This document shows positions 23,273 through 33,619 of a stretch of 64,000 bases of DNA, piece after piece. Where the stretch lies: the NCBI GenBank assembly GCA_949130485.1, contig OX422184.1, positions 11,911,996-11,975,995 of the forward strand, given 5' to 3'. Under the pieces are notes generated by a model. The model was given only the letters and a program-made list of their open reading frames with translations, was not told where the DNA came from and did no database searches. The translations under genes and the position numbers were made by a program. The DNA comes from Agelas oroides. Its lineage: Eukaryota; Porifera; Demospongiae; Agelasida; Agelasidae. Every line of letters starts with the position of its first letter. Position 1 is the first letter of the stretch.

Positions 23273-23344
23273 GCCGCACGTGCGCAAACAGTGGATACCA
23301 GGCCGTTTTTTTTTCATTTTTCGAGCGGCCTGGGTACGAGGCTA
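23273..23344 (-). repeat. Right terminal inverted repeat
   Basis: 72 bp, the reverse complement of 17736-17806 apart from changes in the A/T-rich middle; ends CGAGGCTA. Confidence 0.95.
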
Positions 23345-23353
23345 GTGTGGTAC
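23345..23353. repeat. Target-site duplication, right copy (GTGTGGTAC)
   Basis: Identical to 17727-17735 and directly abuts the right terminal inverted repeat. Confidence 0.9.
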
Positions 23354-23725
23354 CAGCAGATCAAGTTCTTGGGTGGCTTTGTCGGGGCTGGACTAGTAGC
23401 ACGGTGGGGTTTGGAAACCTTCGATGGTGAGATTGGGTGGTCAGGGATGCGACAAGGTCAGCTAGACATGCTACCTCTTCTCGGGGCTGCTTGACTTCGG
23501 AGTTGTTTGTGTGGTCAGAACGGGTGTCAGAGACTGGTGTGAGTGTGGCTACCTCCATCACCTTGTCTGCCATGTCTGCAGGCTTGTCCAGGTCCATAGA
23601 CGATTCAGCAGAGGCCAGGACCACCTTGACGTTGACAGGGAGCCTCTGGAGGAAAAGCTCCTCGCTAATGAATTGTTGCAGGAGTTTCCTCTGCTCTGAG
23701 ACAGCAGATAGCTTAACCCTTGATA
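23354..23725 (-). pseudogene. Gypsy gag remnant (other half of the interrupted element)
   Basis: Minus-strand translation gives ELFLQRLPVNVKVVLAS and DKPADMADKVMEVATL, typical of metazoan Gypsy gag C-terminal regions, then (after a frameshift) LICWYH, the first half of a CX2HX9CX3C zinc knuckle whose second half (KFGEAAKMCTDPC) lies at about 17680-17726 across the inserted transposon. A stretch before ELFLQRLP seems deleted. The remnant ends near TTAACCCTTGATATGCGG at 23716. Confidence 0.8.
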
Positions 23726-24210
23726 TGCGGAAGTAGTTATTAATTACGGTTTATTAGTGCGGAAGTTATTCAATATTAGCGTTATTAAATAGAGATTAAT
23801 GAAGTTAATCTGAGTTAACATAAGGAAGTGGACTACGCATGCGCACTTTAGTTACAGCTAATCATACACATGAAGCAGCTGTAGAACCAAGAGTACCAGC
23901 GGTAGCCAGTGCGACTTGTAATCGATCGGAGAGCGATGTCGTCAGCAGAGGAGCCAGCAGGCGGTGACGTAGAAGTCCGAACTCCCTTTACGGAGGAGCA
24001 AGTAGAGTTCTTGGGTTCGCTGGTAGAGAGGTCGGTGTCGAGAGCGCTCAAGTCACGGGAGAATACAGACCCTCTGCCGTCCACTGACCCGGCCGGAGCC
24101 GACCGAAGAGGTGAGCATGACCTATTACCTGTCAGATGCTAGAGCACGCTACGGCCGAAGCAGGGCACCTGAGCGGGGTTGCAGGCACTTCTGTCGGGGA
24201 CCAGACCTGG
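23726..24210. other. Short unidentified open frame, no element assigned
   Basis: A plus-strand frame from 23936 begins MSSAEEPAGGDVEVRTPFTE and continues to 24142. It resembles the start of a retroelement or transposon protein in composition, but I cannot name it. Confidence 0.25.
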
Positions 24211-25930
24211 TCAGGAGTGGGGGGGATTTGATCCATTTGGGACAATCAAAAAAATCAGGAGGAGCTTTTTGTGATAGAGTGACAGGAAATGCCTATAAAT
24301 TGATTCCCAGGTTTCAAGAAAAACGTGATGAGTACGTTTGAAATTTGAACCAATAGAATTGGGTTGGTAACCACTGGCCTTAGCTAAGTCGCTCAAACCT
24401 GCATCAAAGTATACCTTAAGTAATACTTCCTGATAATGTTTAAGGAAATGCCAATCACCAGGTATGGGAATCATCCATGATAAGTCATTTCCAAACTCTG
24501 CATAGATGTCACTAATTACATTTACCAGTGTCTCTTTGCTATCACATCTTTGATCTAGCACTTTGAAGTAAACAACATTAGAGCACTCTGGTGACTCCAA
24601 TACATCTACAGAAAGTAGCTAACAGAACCAGCAGTGAACTGCGTCGCTGATGTGGTTGCTGATGTGGTGGTCGCTATGTGGTATTGTGTGCTCTCCTGAT
24701 GTAGATACTAATGAAGCGAATTGATCAAGCAGATTTCTGCATGTGGCTTGTTCCATTCCAGTTCGCATGCATCTCATTCTTTTTGGAACAGGTGAACGCT
24801 TGCTAGGACTACATCATTTGCTAAGAGGAGAACGTGATGAGTGAAGACGTTTAGAGAGCCGTATTTCCGTAGTTGCAGAAGCAGGACTATGTAGTTCACG
24901 TTGTAAACAGGTTTCACTGCTTGTAGTTGTCTCGGCTTATGCTCCTTTTAACCCTGTACTGTACATAGCGAGCATGTGTGTCAGCACTAGTACAGATGTC
25001 TAAGCAATTTAATAGCTTAATGAGTCTGCTTGAGCCTCCACAAGTCTCAATAGCATCCGTCAGGAAAGTGTGCAAGGGAAATGAGCACTGACTGTTTGTG
25101 GTGTATAGCAAAACACATACACAAACAAAGCACCTGACTTTCCGAATATTTGATATGTCTGCACCCTTTATGGGTTGTGTTAACGTGCATAATGCTTTCC
25201 AAACATCTGGGTCAAGAATGCGTGATCACTCAAGCTGATATCAGTGTCCTGGGCATAAACGATGGACTGAGTTGATTGATCGCAAGTCAACTTGGCGAGC
25301 AATGCTACTACTGCAATCTCTAACTCCAATGACAAGAACACTATACAGTCTGTGACTGTGGTTGGAATGTTTGCCTTAGTTCCCATGGTAATGTTGATAT
25401 CTTCAATGCTGTGAGGTTGATATATATATCATACTGTCAATACAAGCATGGATGTTGGAGTTAAGAACAAGACAGCACTCTGACAATTTTTGTTGAAACT
25501 CAATGTTTTCTGCCACAGGAATCTCATCCCTGCAATCAGATGGGTGGTTCTGACTTTGTGCGCCAGGCACACATTGAGAGCATGGACAAGGTCACCACCA
25601 TGGTGATACAGGACTGTACCATACTTCTTGACACAACAACGGTATGCCATGTGGTGGTTAAGGAAGGATGAAAGCTGGCTTCGGAGACAGTTAGAAGTTA
25701 CCATGCCTCTAACATCTAAACGATCACATGCAATATCACGTAATTGGATGATGTGCAGTATTTTGTCATAGGTATGTGACCTTTGTTGCCTAGTTTGCTC
25801 AAGTCATCTCTACATGGCCTGCATATGCAAGAGTCAGGGAGGATGTCAAGAGATGGTTCACTCCGTCTGAGACACTCAAGTAGTGCTGCATCTTTCCACG
25901 ATTTAGGATGGAAATACTTAGACTGATTGC
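24211..25930 (-). pseudogene. Decayed transposon protein with Cys-rich N-terminus and PGDWH motif
   Basis: Read on the minus strand: around 25930-25750 FHPKSWKDAALLECLRRSEP then ILPDSCICRPCRDDLSKLG (a CxCxxC zinc-type cluster); around 25640-25540 YHHGGDLVHALNVCLAHK; around 25100-24930 FPLHTFLTDAIETCGGSSRL and LDICTSADTHARYVQYRV; around 24480-24330 MIPIPGDWHFLKHYQEVLLK then YFDAGLSDLAKASGY and SNFKRTHHVFLETWE. Long open stretches in several frames separated by stops show a single multi-domain protein in decay. The layout recalls DUF6589-like transposon proteins (N-terminal cysteines, GD/DWH block) but is not the same subfamily as the intact gene at 17936. No termini or target duplications were identified. 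Confidence 0.6.
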
Positions 25931-26803
25931 CTTGTTTGCACGGTAAGGTTCCCAGCGTTTAATACTGCTCTAGAGGTAGTTATTTACACACATGCAAATT
26001 CTAATACATTTACAAAATTCACCCTGTGCTAAAATGGGCATGTTACTTTTAACAAGCACAGGTACAATAGTACTATAGCTTCGGTTCCAGGCACTCTACT
26101 TTTACAAGCACCTAGCAATGGGGCTAGGACAATGGCTACCATGTAAATCATACATACTGTTCACAGCTTAGTACACTTGCAAAAAAACAATAACTTTAGT
26201 ACTTCCGGTTGAAAATGTTTCTTGCGGTTAACTCTGCGTTTTCTTGTTCACAATATATCTTGCGATATCTTGTGAAGCAATAATATTACAGCTTGAGTTC
26301 TGGTGGATTACTAGTACAATGGTTGAACATTAAAGCATGCAAAGAACTGAGTTGTTCTGCAGTACCGCCTGTACAGCAGAGAATGCTCAACATCGGTGCA
26401 TCTGGTAAAAAAATTAAAATCGGCCGTTTGCGCCTGCTGGCAATTTGACTGTAACTCATTAGCCAAAACAAACATCATTTTCATCATCAGAGTCATCCAT
26501 CCCCATAGACTGCTCTTGAAAGAAACAAACTTTGAACATCTACCATAATATGCACTGATACCATTGCTGTGAACTGTTGTGCTCCTAGCACAGGACTGAT
26601 TTAGATCCCCAGAAAATTTAAAACTGGATGAGGTGTTGTATGTACTTGATCTTTAAATGATGTTGCGCGGTGCCACCCTCTCCATTGAATGTTGTTATAA
26701 AAAGTGGGTACGGTACCATTTGACTTCGGAAAGCCATATCTTGGGGTAAAATATAGGTAACCCAGGCAATATGCATATTGTTCAATTGCTCTAAGGCTGC
26801 TCT
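25931..26803. other. No recognised gene
   Basis: Only short frames; nothing I can support. Confidence 0.4.
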
Positions 26804-27827
26804 TTAAGGTGGCACGGTCGTCCCTCGGCGGAGGTTAACGAAAACATAAACTTGGGTTACAGTCAGGACCAGGGTTACTCCTAGTTTCAGGGTTAGGGTT
26901 TGGTTTAGGGCAATCTTGCTTTGCCTAATTTTAAAAAGGGTTTTAGTAGCTCATTAATATATTCATGAACCCAAAATTGCCACTCGATGGACGCATCTAC
27001 ACGCTCACTGTAGGTAGCGTCCCAACCACCAATGTATCTCAAATCAATCTATGTCAGCTTTTGTTCAAAGCTACTCTCAAAGTCAGGCTAGACTCATGTT
27101 TGTCACTACTCTTGGAATGGACAACTTTGACTGCACCAAAATGAATGCACATTTCGAAAAATTCACAGCTTGTCTACGGGAGGGGCTCATTCACGAGTGG
27201 AAGCAAGCATTACTAGCCCCACCTCTCCCCCTTATGTCGCTAAACAACTCACGGCTCTGTTCCACACACAGCCACCGTTCAGCTCCCTTGTCTGTCAGAC
27301 TGTAGCACAAACGATAAATTGCGTATTCTAGTTAAAGCCCAGCCCAGCACTTGAAGCACCTGGCCACGGTCACCAACTAGACTAGGCATACGGCCGCAAG
27401 ACCTGGGCCTACTCAACAAATACAGTCTTGGCCACTGTGGCCTTTCTGCTGCTTCTAGACACAAGCTTGCTTTCACAAGCAGGCATCACGCACTACTCAC
27501 AGCTACTGACACTACAGCACTCTACTAAACTCCTTCTCTTTTTTTTTTTATTTTTATTTTTATTTTTTAAGTCGATCTAAGCTTATCTTCAAAGTTCCGA
27601 GCACCACATGAAGGGTGCCGCCAGGCCACATCTTAACTAACTTAATTATAAACTGATTATTGGATGGCAATGCCGACAGGAAATGGGGAAAATCCCCAAT
27701 TTTACGGACCATGAACGGTTTGACCCAAAACGGACTGTGCGCTAAAATTTTAACAAGACAAAGAAGACTATCAACTTGGATTCCAGGTTTGTTGACCTTG
27801 AAAATACAGGGTACTGTGCCACCTTAA
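26804..27827. mobile_element. TTAA-flanked element with GGTGGCAC termini (Kolobok-like)
   Basis: TTAA followed by GGTGGCACGGTC at the left and GTACTGTGCCACC followed by TTAA at the right give inverted termini and a TTAA target duplication, as in Kolobok or piggyBac-type elements. The interior (1.0 kb) has no transposase; the plus frame at 27051-27305 is unrecognised. An A/T-rich run is at 27538-27570. Confidence 0.65.
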
Positions 27828-30685
27828 GCCTGTATTAATAACTTTTTTGCAATTGCGAAATTTTGTTTTTTCTTTGGACACGCTACATGTAGTGAATTTG
27901 GGTGGATGAAATTGTGTAGCTAGTTTGTGTGCATGCATGTGGATTGAGAGAGTATTCTGAGCGTGGCAACAGATTTAGTAAGTCCAGAATTGCTGAGTAA
28001 GCATGCTCCCACCGCACTATACAATCACATTGCAGTATTTTGTCACATGACACATTACGTCACTGTTTGAGTTGCAATAGGGCATCTTTTCCGAGACTGC
28101 AGGAGCTGTAGAACTAAGTCATCATGGTGTGCAATATTCTGTGAATGTATTGCCTTGACTATAGATGTTTCTGATCAGTGCAAGGAACTGTGGTTGCAAT
28201 TAAAGGCAACTTTACCTCAGGAACCTCTGTCACTTGATCCTAGTGACCGAACTCAGATTGGTATGACATTGTGGCCTGTTTGGCTATGATACTGCATACT
28301 GATTATTTCTGCATGCATGGTATGTAATAATCTTTCAAACCTACAGATCAGATACCTACTATCATTGAGGTGTCATTGCATTCGTGCATTTATTCATCAA
28401 TGGAGTTCACTAAAGCAGTTACTGAATCAGCTAGTGTTGTGCAGTACGTTTAACTCTTTGGTAAGCTGCACTTTCAGTGCTGAAAACGGACTTTCAGAGT
28501 CAAGCATTAAGCATTTTAATGCAATCCATTGCCTTCCACATTGTTGTAGAGCATGTACACATAAGTTCATGTATAAAAATTGCAAGTCAATGTTTATGGT
28601 TTCAATCACTGACAGGTAATCTTTGCTTTGAAATCTATGTGTATACTGCAGATCGGAGTGCTCTAGATAGACCTTTTATATGGCAAACACAGGAATTTTC
28701 CAAGTTCTTGCAAGCTGAATGATGGATGTGTGCAAATGCATAATTTTAATTCACTGCTTCACCCTTTATCCGAGTGGTAAGCAGACCAAAATGTTCAGGC
28801 TCAAATCCCATCATTGTTGCACACATCATGAGATCAAGCCATACAGTGTGAAGGACATTGCTCGGCATGGTTTCATTGCAGCCCTGTTGAAAAAGTAGGA
28901 TCTGGCCCACTTGAAAGTGTCTAAACCCTATATTTTTTAACAAGGCCACAGGGTGTGTGCACGAACAATTTGTTCTCGGGGCAACATTAGTTATTATTCA
29001 CATGTGAGCACACCACCTTGCAAGGTTGCTCACAGGCATGCACTGTGACATCCCACACAGCTGAATTCTGAAGTCTCTGCAGTTCTGATGGAACAGTGCA
29101 TGGCCAGCTCACTCGTTACAGAGTATATGGTGTGTAATGTTTGAGTAGTTCCTCATCAATGCCATCCAAAGCGTAATGCTTTTACAGCAGAACGTTCGCA
29201 CCTCCCAGCTTCAGGCTTCCAATAATCAGTTAGCTGATAGGCATCATGCCCTATCTGTTTGTAGGATAGCCCTAGTCGACGTAACTGTATCAACTCAGAT
29301 AGCGTAATAATTGGCTTATCATGTTCGGAACTGAGAGGTACTACTCCTCTGCGGTTTGCTCGAAGTGGTTCACCAGCATTTAGTGCAGGTTGCAGGGAGG
29401 CTGGATAACTTTTCAGATTACTTGTACCAGTTTTTGGAAGTTGTCCACTTCCTGTAACATGAAGCAACACATAACTGAATGTGCAACTATGGCCACTAGG
29501 ACAGTCCACATCATTGCATACACGATTAATCTTCCCTGAGTACAATGCTCTTACCATGCACATGGAAAAAGGTTTATAAAATCGCTATCACATGAAGTTA
29601 ATTCATTTCCCAGTTTGAGGTTCATTGCATTCCAGTCAATTTTGCATATAATCGTTTGAGACACCATTTTCTGGATTAACCCTTTGAACGCGGAAGGAAT
29701 TTTATTCAGAACCAGAAACAGGAAATCAACCTTGTTTGGCCTCAATCTCAAACACAGGGCCACCTGTCACAACAACGTTCTAGAACAGTGAACATTGGTG
29801 TTACCTGCTCAGTGTGCTGTGCAGAATTAGCACCATTACCAGAAATGTCTTGTTGAGGGGGGGGGGGGGGCCTGAACTGGCAGTGGCAATGTGTTCCTAC
29901 AAGATAAGAAGTTCAGTGTTTTAGTAAATATTCCAAGAATGCTATCAATACAGGCTCCTGGCACCAGATTGCACACTTACACACACACACACACACACAA
30001 CATGCATAGTGTACAGGTCCGGTTTAATTGGGTGCTTGTAAACACAATGCGGTTGTTCTAATCTAAAACAGTGCCTATATATTCATGGTGTCATTGCCCA
30101 GGAGACTGCTGAGGCTATGGTTATGTAATGTGAGATGCCTATTATGTGCCCATTTAGCAAGCATCTTGTTCACAGCCACTTAATTATCAATGAAACACAG
30201 CTGGTAACTGCAACAGATTTGTTGCAGCCAAGCTCAAGAGTAGTCCTACTTAATTTCACAGGCCAGACTCTGCCGTCCCGTCTTAATACCGTTCCGTCTT
30301 GTCCTAGTGCCATCTTGTCTTGTCCTAGGGCCACCCCGTCTAGTTCCAATGCTGTCAGTGAGAGTCCTGCCTGTGAGACTCAGCATGTAGTGAATACTTT
30401 GCTTTGTTTTCACTTTTGCAGATAGCAGCAAGTTGCATCATGTGGTGTCATGATATGTTCTTCGGATGAACATTCCCCTGCATAAAATCTGCAGAGTCAC
30501 ACATGTAGTGCACATTAACGCTATACATAGTGACAGATGTTGCATTTAGCTGATTTTCTATCCCCAGGTTTGGGTTGTGTAATTAAATTTTATCACACTT
30601 TGGCTAAACTAATCGTTACCCATTTTGTGCTTCTTTTTTGATCCGAGTGGATTGCAGTGATTCCGAATAATTATCAGAACTCTGC
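27828..30685. other. No recognised gene; weak candidates
   Basis: On the minus strand 29563-29156 is a 135-codon frame including ITLSELIQLRRLGLSYKQIG, reminiscent of a small helix-turn-helix, but unsupported otherwise. On the plus strand near 28170-28260 VSDQCKELWLQLKATLPQEP reads like coding sequence without a known domain. Poly-G (29857-29870) and (CA)n (29982-29999) runs are present. Confidence 0.35.
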
Positions 30686-30734
30686 ACAATGAATAAGAGC
30701 CATCAATGCGTCATCACGCAACCTAAACGCTCCC

Positions 30735-30915
30735 CACTGTCTAGAGCGTCTTCTCTCTACAGTGTTCTCTATACGCGTCTTCCACGCTGCAGTGCGCGTT
30801 GGCGTCTATCTGGCTCCCAACTGTCTAGAACGTCTCTCTGCGGCATTCCCTACATGTCTTCCACGCTGCAGTGCGCATTGGCGTCCATCTGCATGGGTCC
30901 AAACTGTCTAGAGCA
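30735..30915. repeat. Tandem duplication, ~90-bp unit
   Basis: CTGTCTAGAGCGTCTTCTC through GTCTTCCACGCTGCAGTGCG is followed by a diverged second copy (CTGTCTAGAACGTCTCTCT, GTCTTCCACGCTGCAGTGCG) and the beginning of a third (CTGTCTAGAGC). Confidence 0.75.
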
Positions 30916-31258
30916 TTATTCGGGTTGTTAGCTATCTGGTTCTTGCTGTCGTCTGCTTAGTAATGAGCCCCACCCTGAGTGAGGTTACAATTGCATTGCA
31001 CATGCACGCGCGGAGGTAGCCGTACACGGTGCCGCTATACATACCCGGGGGCCAGGGTGCACTAAGTTCACAACATCTGGTGCCCATGATGCAATTGCAA
31101 TTACATCACCACAGAAGAATGACCTTTGTACCGAAGAGCTACGAGATGGAGAATTTGGTAAGTCACTGGACAAGGTCAGTCTGTCTACCACTTTAGAAAA
31201 GCTAGATTTTTCAGGTAGAGAAAGGGGACTCTGGAGCTGACTCTCCGGAATAAACTTT

Positions 31259-31881
31259 TACCCTGGGAGGCTGTAATATAGTCTTGGATGAAGTCCGGCA
31301 TGCTGACATCAACTTGGTATGCTTTATGATGATACATAGCTATTAAAAATCTGGAATGACACAAGTGGAACTACAGGTGATTCTGATAAGTTGTGCAACA
31401 CTATTGAAGTTCACCTCCACACAAGTGATGTGGAAGACCTCCTCCTAACCCACACACAGACACTCACACACACTAACATGAGCAGCTGTGTTGACGGGAT
31501 TTGCTAAGTCACACAAATTAAGAACTCCGATTTTGAACTGTCAGACATAGCCAGCAGACCCTCCTTATAAAACAGCTGCAAAAAGAATGAAAACCAATTT
31601 ATTTAGATTAGTTCATGTGTGGGAGAAAGACGGAAGATGAGGAGCACTCGCAGTTATTTTGTTAGAACCATGCAAAAAACTAGTTCTAAACAGCTTGGAT
31701 CAACTGTGGCATTGGATCTTTGCTATGTAAAAGTGATGTATCTGAGATATTGCCTTCATCCTCGTATAAAAACTGCTGACAAAGCAGCTGCTCATGGTTT
31801 CATATTTGCTTCACAAGAACTGTGACATGCTTATGTCAGCATGCCGGACTTCATCCAAAACTATAACGGCCTCCCAGGGTA
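31259..31881. mobile_element. TIR element of 623 bp, TA target
   Basis: About 50-bp terminal inverted repeats: TACCCTGGGAGGCTGT at the left and the complement of TACCCTGGGAGGCCGT at the right, both continuing through GGATGAAGTCCGGCATGCTG. TA lies at both outer edges. A 68-codon plus frame (31619-31825) inside is unrecognised, so this is probably non-autonomous. Confidence 0.8.
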
Positions 31882-31993
31882 ATACTTGATTACTCAGCAC
31901 GTGAGTAAGATGGTTCGATGGAGAGCTCTTCCTGAAGGCATTCCGGCTCACGTGAGGTAACATAACTAAATTTACAGTTATTAGTCTCTGGAA

Positions 31994-32017
31994 GCCAGAC
32001 TCTCGCGAGAATCTGGC
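31994..32017. repeat. Near-perfect palindrome
   Basis: GCCAGACTCTCGCGAGAATC followed by TGGC: a 24-bp palindrome with one mismatched pair. A related GAGTCTGGCCCGCGAGACTA is at 59167, suggesting a recurring element end. Confidence 0.7.
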
Positions 32018-32166
32018 TAATCGACACTTAACATTTGGCGTGTCAGGAAATTACGGCCATGTTGATGCCACCATTGTGTACTGTACCATGTCTGCTCTCT
32101 AAGTCAGCATCATAATGAGTCCCTTCCCTTGCTTACCCATTTAGCTATAGGTGGGTGGTATAAATG

Positions 32167-32252
32167 GGCGGTGCTTGGGAAGTATCTGGTATACTCACAC
32201 GAGTATGCTCCAAAGGTTGCCCTTAAGGGCAACCACCCAAGAATCCGCCCAT
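32167..32252. repeat. Compound hairpin with 20-bp perfect palindrome
   Basis: GGTTGCCCTTAAGGGCAACC (32215-32234) is a perfect palindrome, and the flanks GGGCGGTGCTTGGG and CCCAAGAATCCGCCC extend it as an outer stem. No gene is nearby on either side. Confidence 0.8.
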
Positions 32253-32369
32253 TGCTAATAATAACTTGAGTCACATATACCTATAACAGTAATACAGTAA
32301 CGAACAGTGTGGATGTGTACATGCCCTCATTATTGGACTAGACGTGCCGAAAGTGAAGTCCACCCTATA

Positions 32370-32705
32370 ACCATTCAATGCTATGGGCAGCATCTTGCAC
32401 CTGCTTTTTTGGATTTTTGAGATCTGGAGAAGCCACAGTACGTACCATCACTCAATTCCTATGATCCACACACTCACCTATCTCACTAGGGGACGTAAAC
32501 ATAGACTCAGCCGTATCACCAAGATCCATTCGCCTGCTTATCAAGGCATCAAAAACAGACCCATTTCGAGTTGGATTTTATGTCTATATGGGCAAAACGG
32601 AATGTCTCCTGCCCAGTCGCACAACTGCTGCTACAGCAGGCATTGAAGATTCCTTTATAAAAAGCCTTGGACGATGGCAAAGTACCGCATATTTATCATA
32701 TGTCA
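32370..32705 (+). pseudogene. Tyrosine recombinase catalytic half, inverted relative to its element
   Basis: Plus-strand translation gives MLWAASCTCFFGFLRSGEAT (box I, catalytic Arg), then SKTDPFRVGFYVYMGKTECL and, near the end, TAATAGIEDSFIKSLGRWQS followed by TAYLSYVK, with the final tyrosine region. The N-terminal half of the same enzyme is on the minus strand directly adjacent, so this module appears inverted in place. The HxxR histidine region looks deleted between CLLPSRT and TAATAG. Confidence 0.75.
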
Positions 32706-33100
32706 AAAGGTTGTTTATTCCATTGACTGTGCAAATTTCTCAGCACTGCTGGGGTGATAGGGAGGCGAGTTCTTGTCTTGTTACCTGTTGACTTGGATTC
32801 AACTCCTTTGATGCCTCTAAGGACATATTGAAGTATGCACATTTCATTCATTGAGGGATCTTTACCTCTGTGGCAGCTCAAGGGGTGGCACACAAGTATA
32901 TTTATCAGCACTACGCTTCTTCCAAATTTCCCAGTTTGGCAACAAATTGACATAGAAGTTGTTCTGTCACAGGGAATGGAGTCACATTCTGGGCAAGACA
33001 GAAATTGTAATAGCGTTTGACCGCTGATTGATAAGACTGTAATGTGGTAGGGGCTAAGGCATTGCGAAGAAAGAACCGAACCAGTTGGTGCACCCGCAGG
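32706..33100 (-). pseudogene. Tyrosine recombinase N-terminal (core-binding) half
   Basis: Minus-strand pieces LVRFFLRNALAPTTLQSYQS and AVKRYYNFC match the SAM-like DNA-binding domain of phage-type integrases in DIRS elements; after a frameshift, LQYVLRGIKGVES and NKTRTRLPITPAVLRNLH lead up to the catalytic domain, which then switches strand at about 32700. Confidence 0.75.
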
Positions 33101-33239
33101 AGTTCCAGTCTGGTATTTGTTTGAAGCTTTCAACCAGAACTGGTGGTAAGTAGCTGGGGGTCTTTGCTGCTCTGGGGACCTGGGTAAAAAATAATGGTAG
33201 GTTATTTCTAGATAGCGCATCCGCGGCTGTGTTTTCCTT

Positions 33240-33500
33240 TCAAGGGGTGTGGCATGCAATTAGGTCAAAATCGAATCTTGCACTAATGAAGAAAAGACAT
33301 CTAAGCATATGGCTCAGCAGAAGGTCTTTTGGGTTGAAATTATTTATTACCCAGACCGTGGTTTGGTTATCGGATTGGCAACAGACTGTGCAACCCTGCC
33401 AGTTGACTCCCCATGTAGCACAAGCAAGCAGTATCGGTAACAACTCCTTCACTGCGCATCGCGATTTATGCGGATTAAGTAGTGTGGCTTATAATGGTGC
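33240..33500 (-). pseudogene. DIRS RNase H domain
   Basis: KELLPILLACATWGVNWQGC, then CCQSDNQTTVWVIN and LLLSHMLRCLFF match the RNase H of DIRS elements (Glu of KEL-PI, Asp of SDN). It follows the reverse transcriptase on the same strand. Confidence 0.75.
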
Positions 33501-33619
33501 GTGACTGCCAGTAGGTTGTAGAGACCCGCAGGAAGATCCGTCCCGGACGGACTACTTTGCTGGCATGCTGCATGAGACCGACTAAGGATTCAAGCTCTTT
33601 TCGCGAGCCTACCTTTTTA

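Larger units (their letters stand above)
17736..23344. mobile_element. Two-gene DNA transposon: DUF6589-type transposase plus RecQ helicase
   Basis: A 5,609-bp element bounded by 71/72-bp terminal inverted repeats starting TAGCCTCGTACCCAGGCCGC and by the 9-bp duplication GTGTGGTAC. It sits inside the gag-pol region of a Gypsy remnant. Removing it and one duplication copy restores continuous reading through a CX2HX9CX3C zinc knuckle of that gag, which independently confirms the borders. It contains two convergent multi-exon genes: a DUF6589-type protein (plus, 17936-21190) and a RecQ-family helicase (minus, 23161-21466), with 275 bp between their stop codons. Academ-type DNA transposons are known in which a helicase accompanies the transposase; the partner helicase makes that comparison natural. 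However, the 3-4 bp duplications I recall for Academ differ from nine here, so the superfamily is left open. Confidence 0.93.

Noticed and set aside
26860-26915. Telomere-like GGGTTAGGGTTTGG motif
   Set aside because: Only one to two imperfect units, inside an element; not an array.
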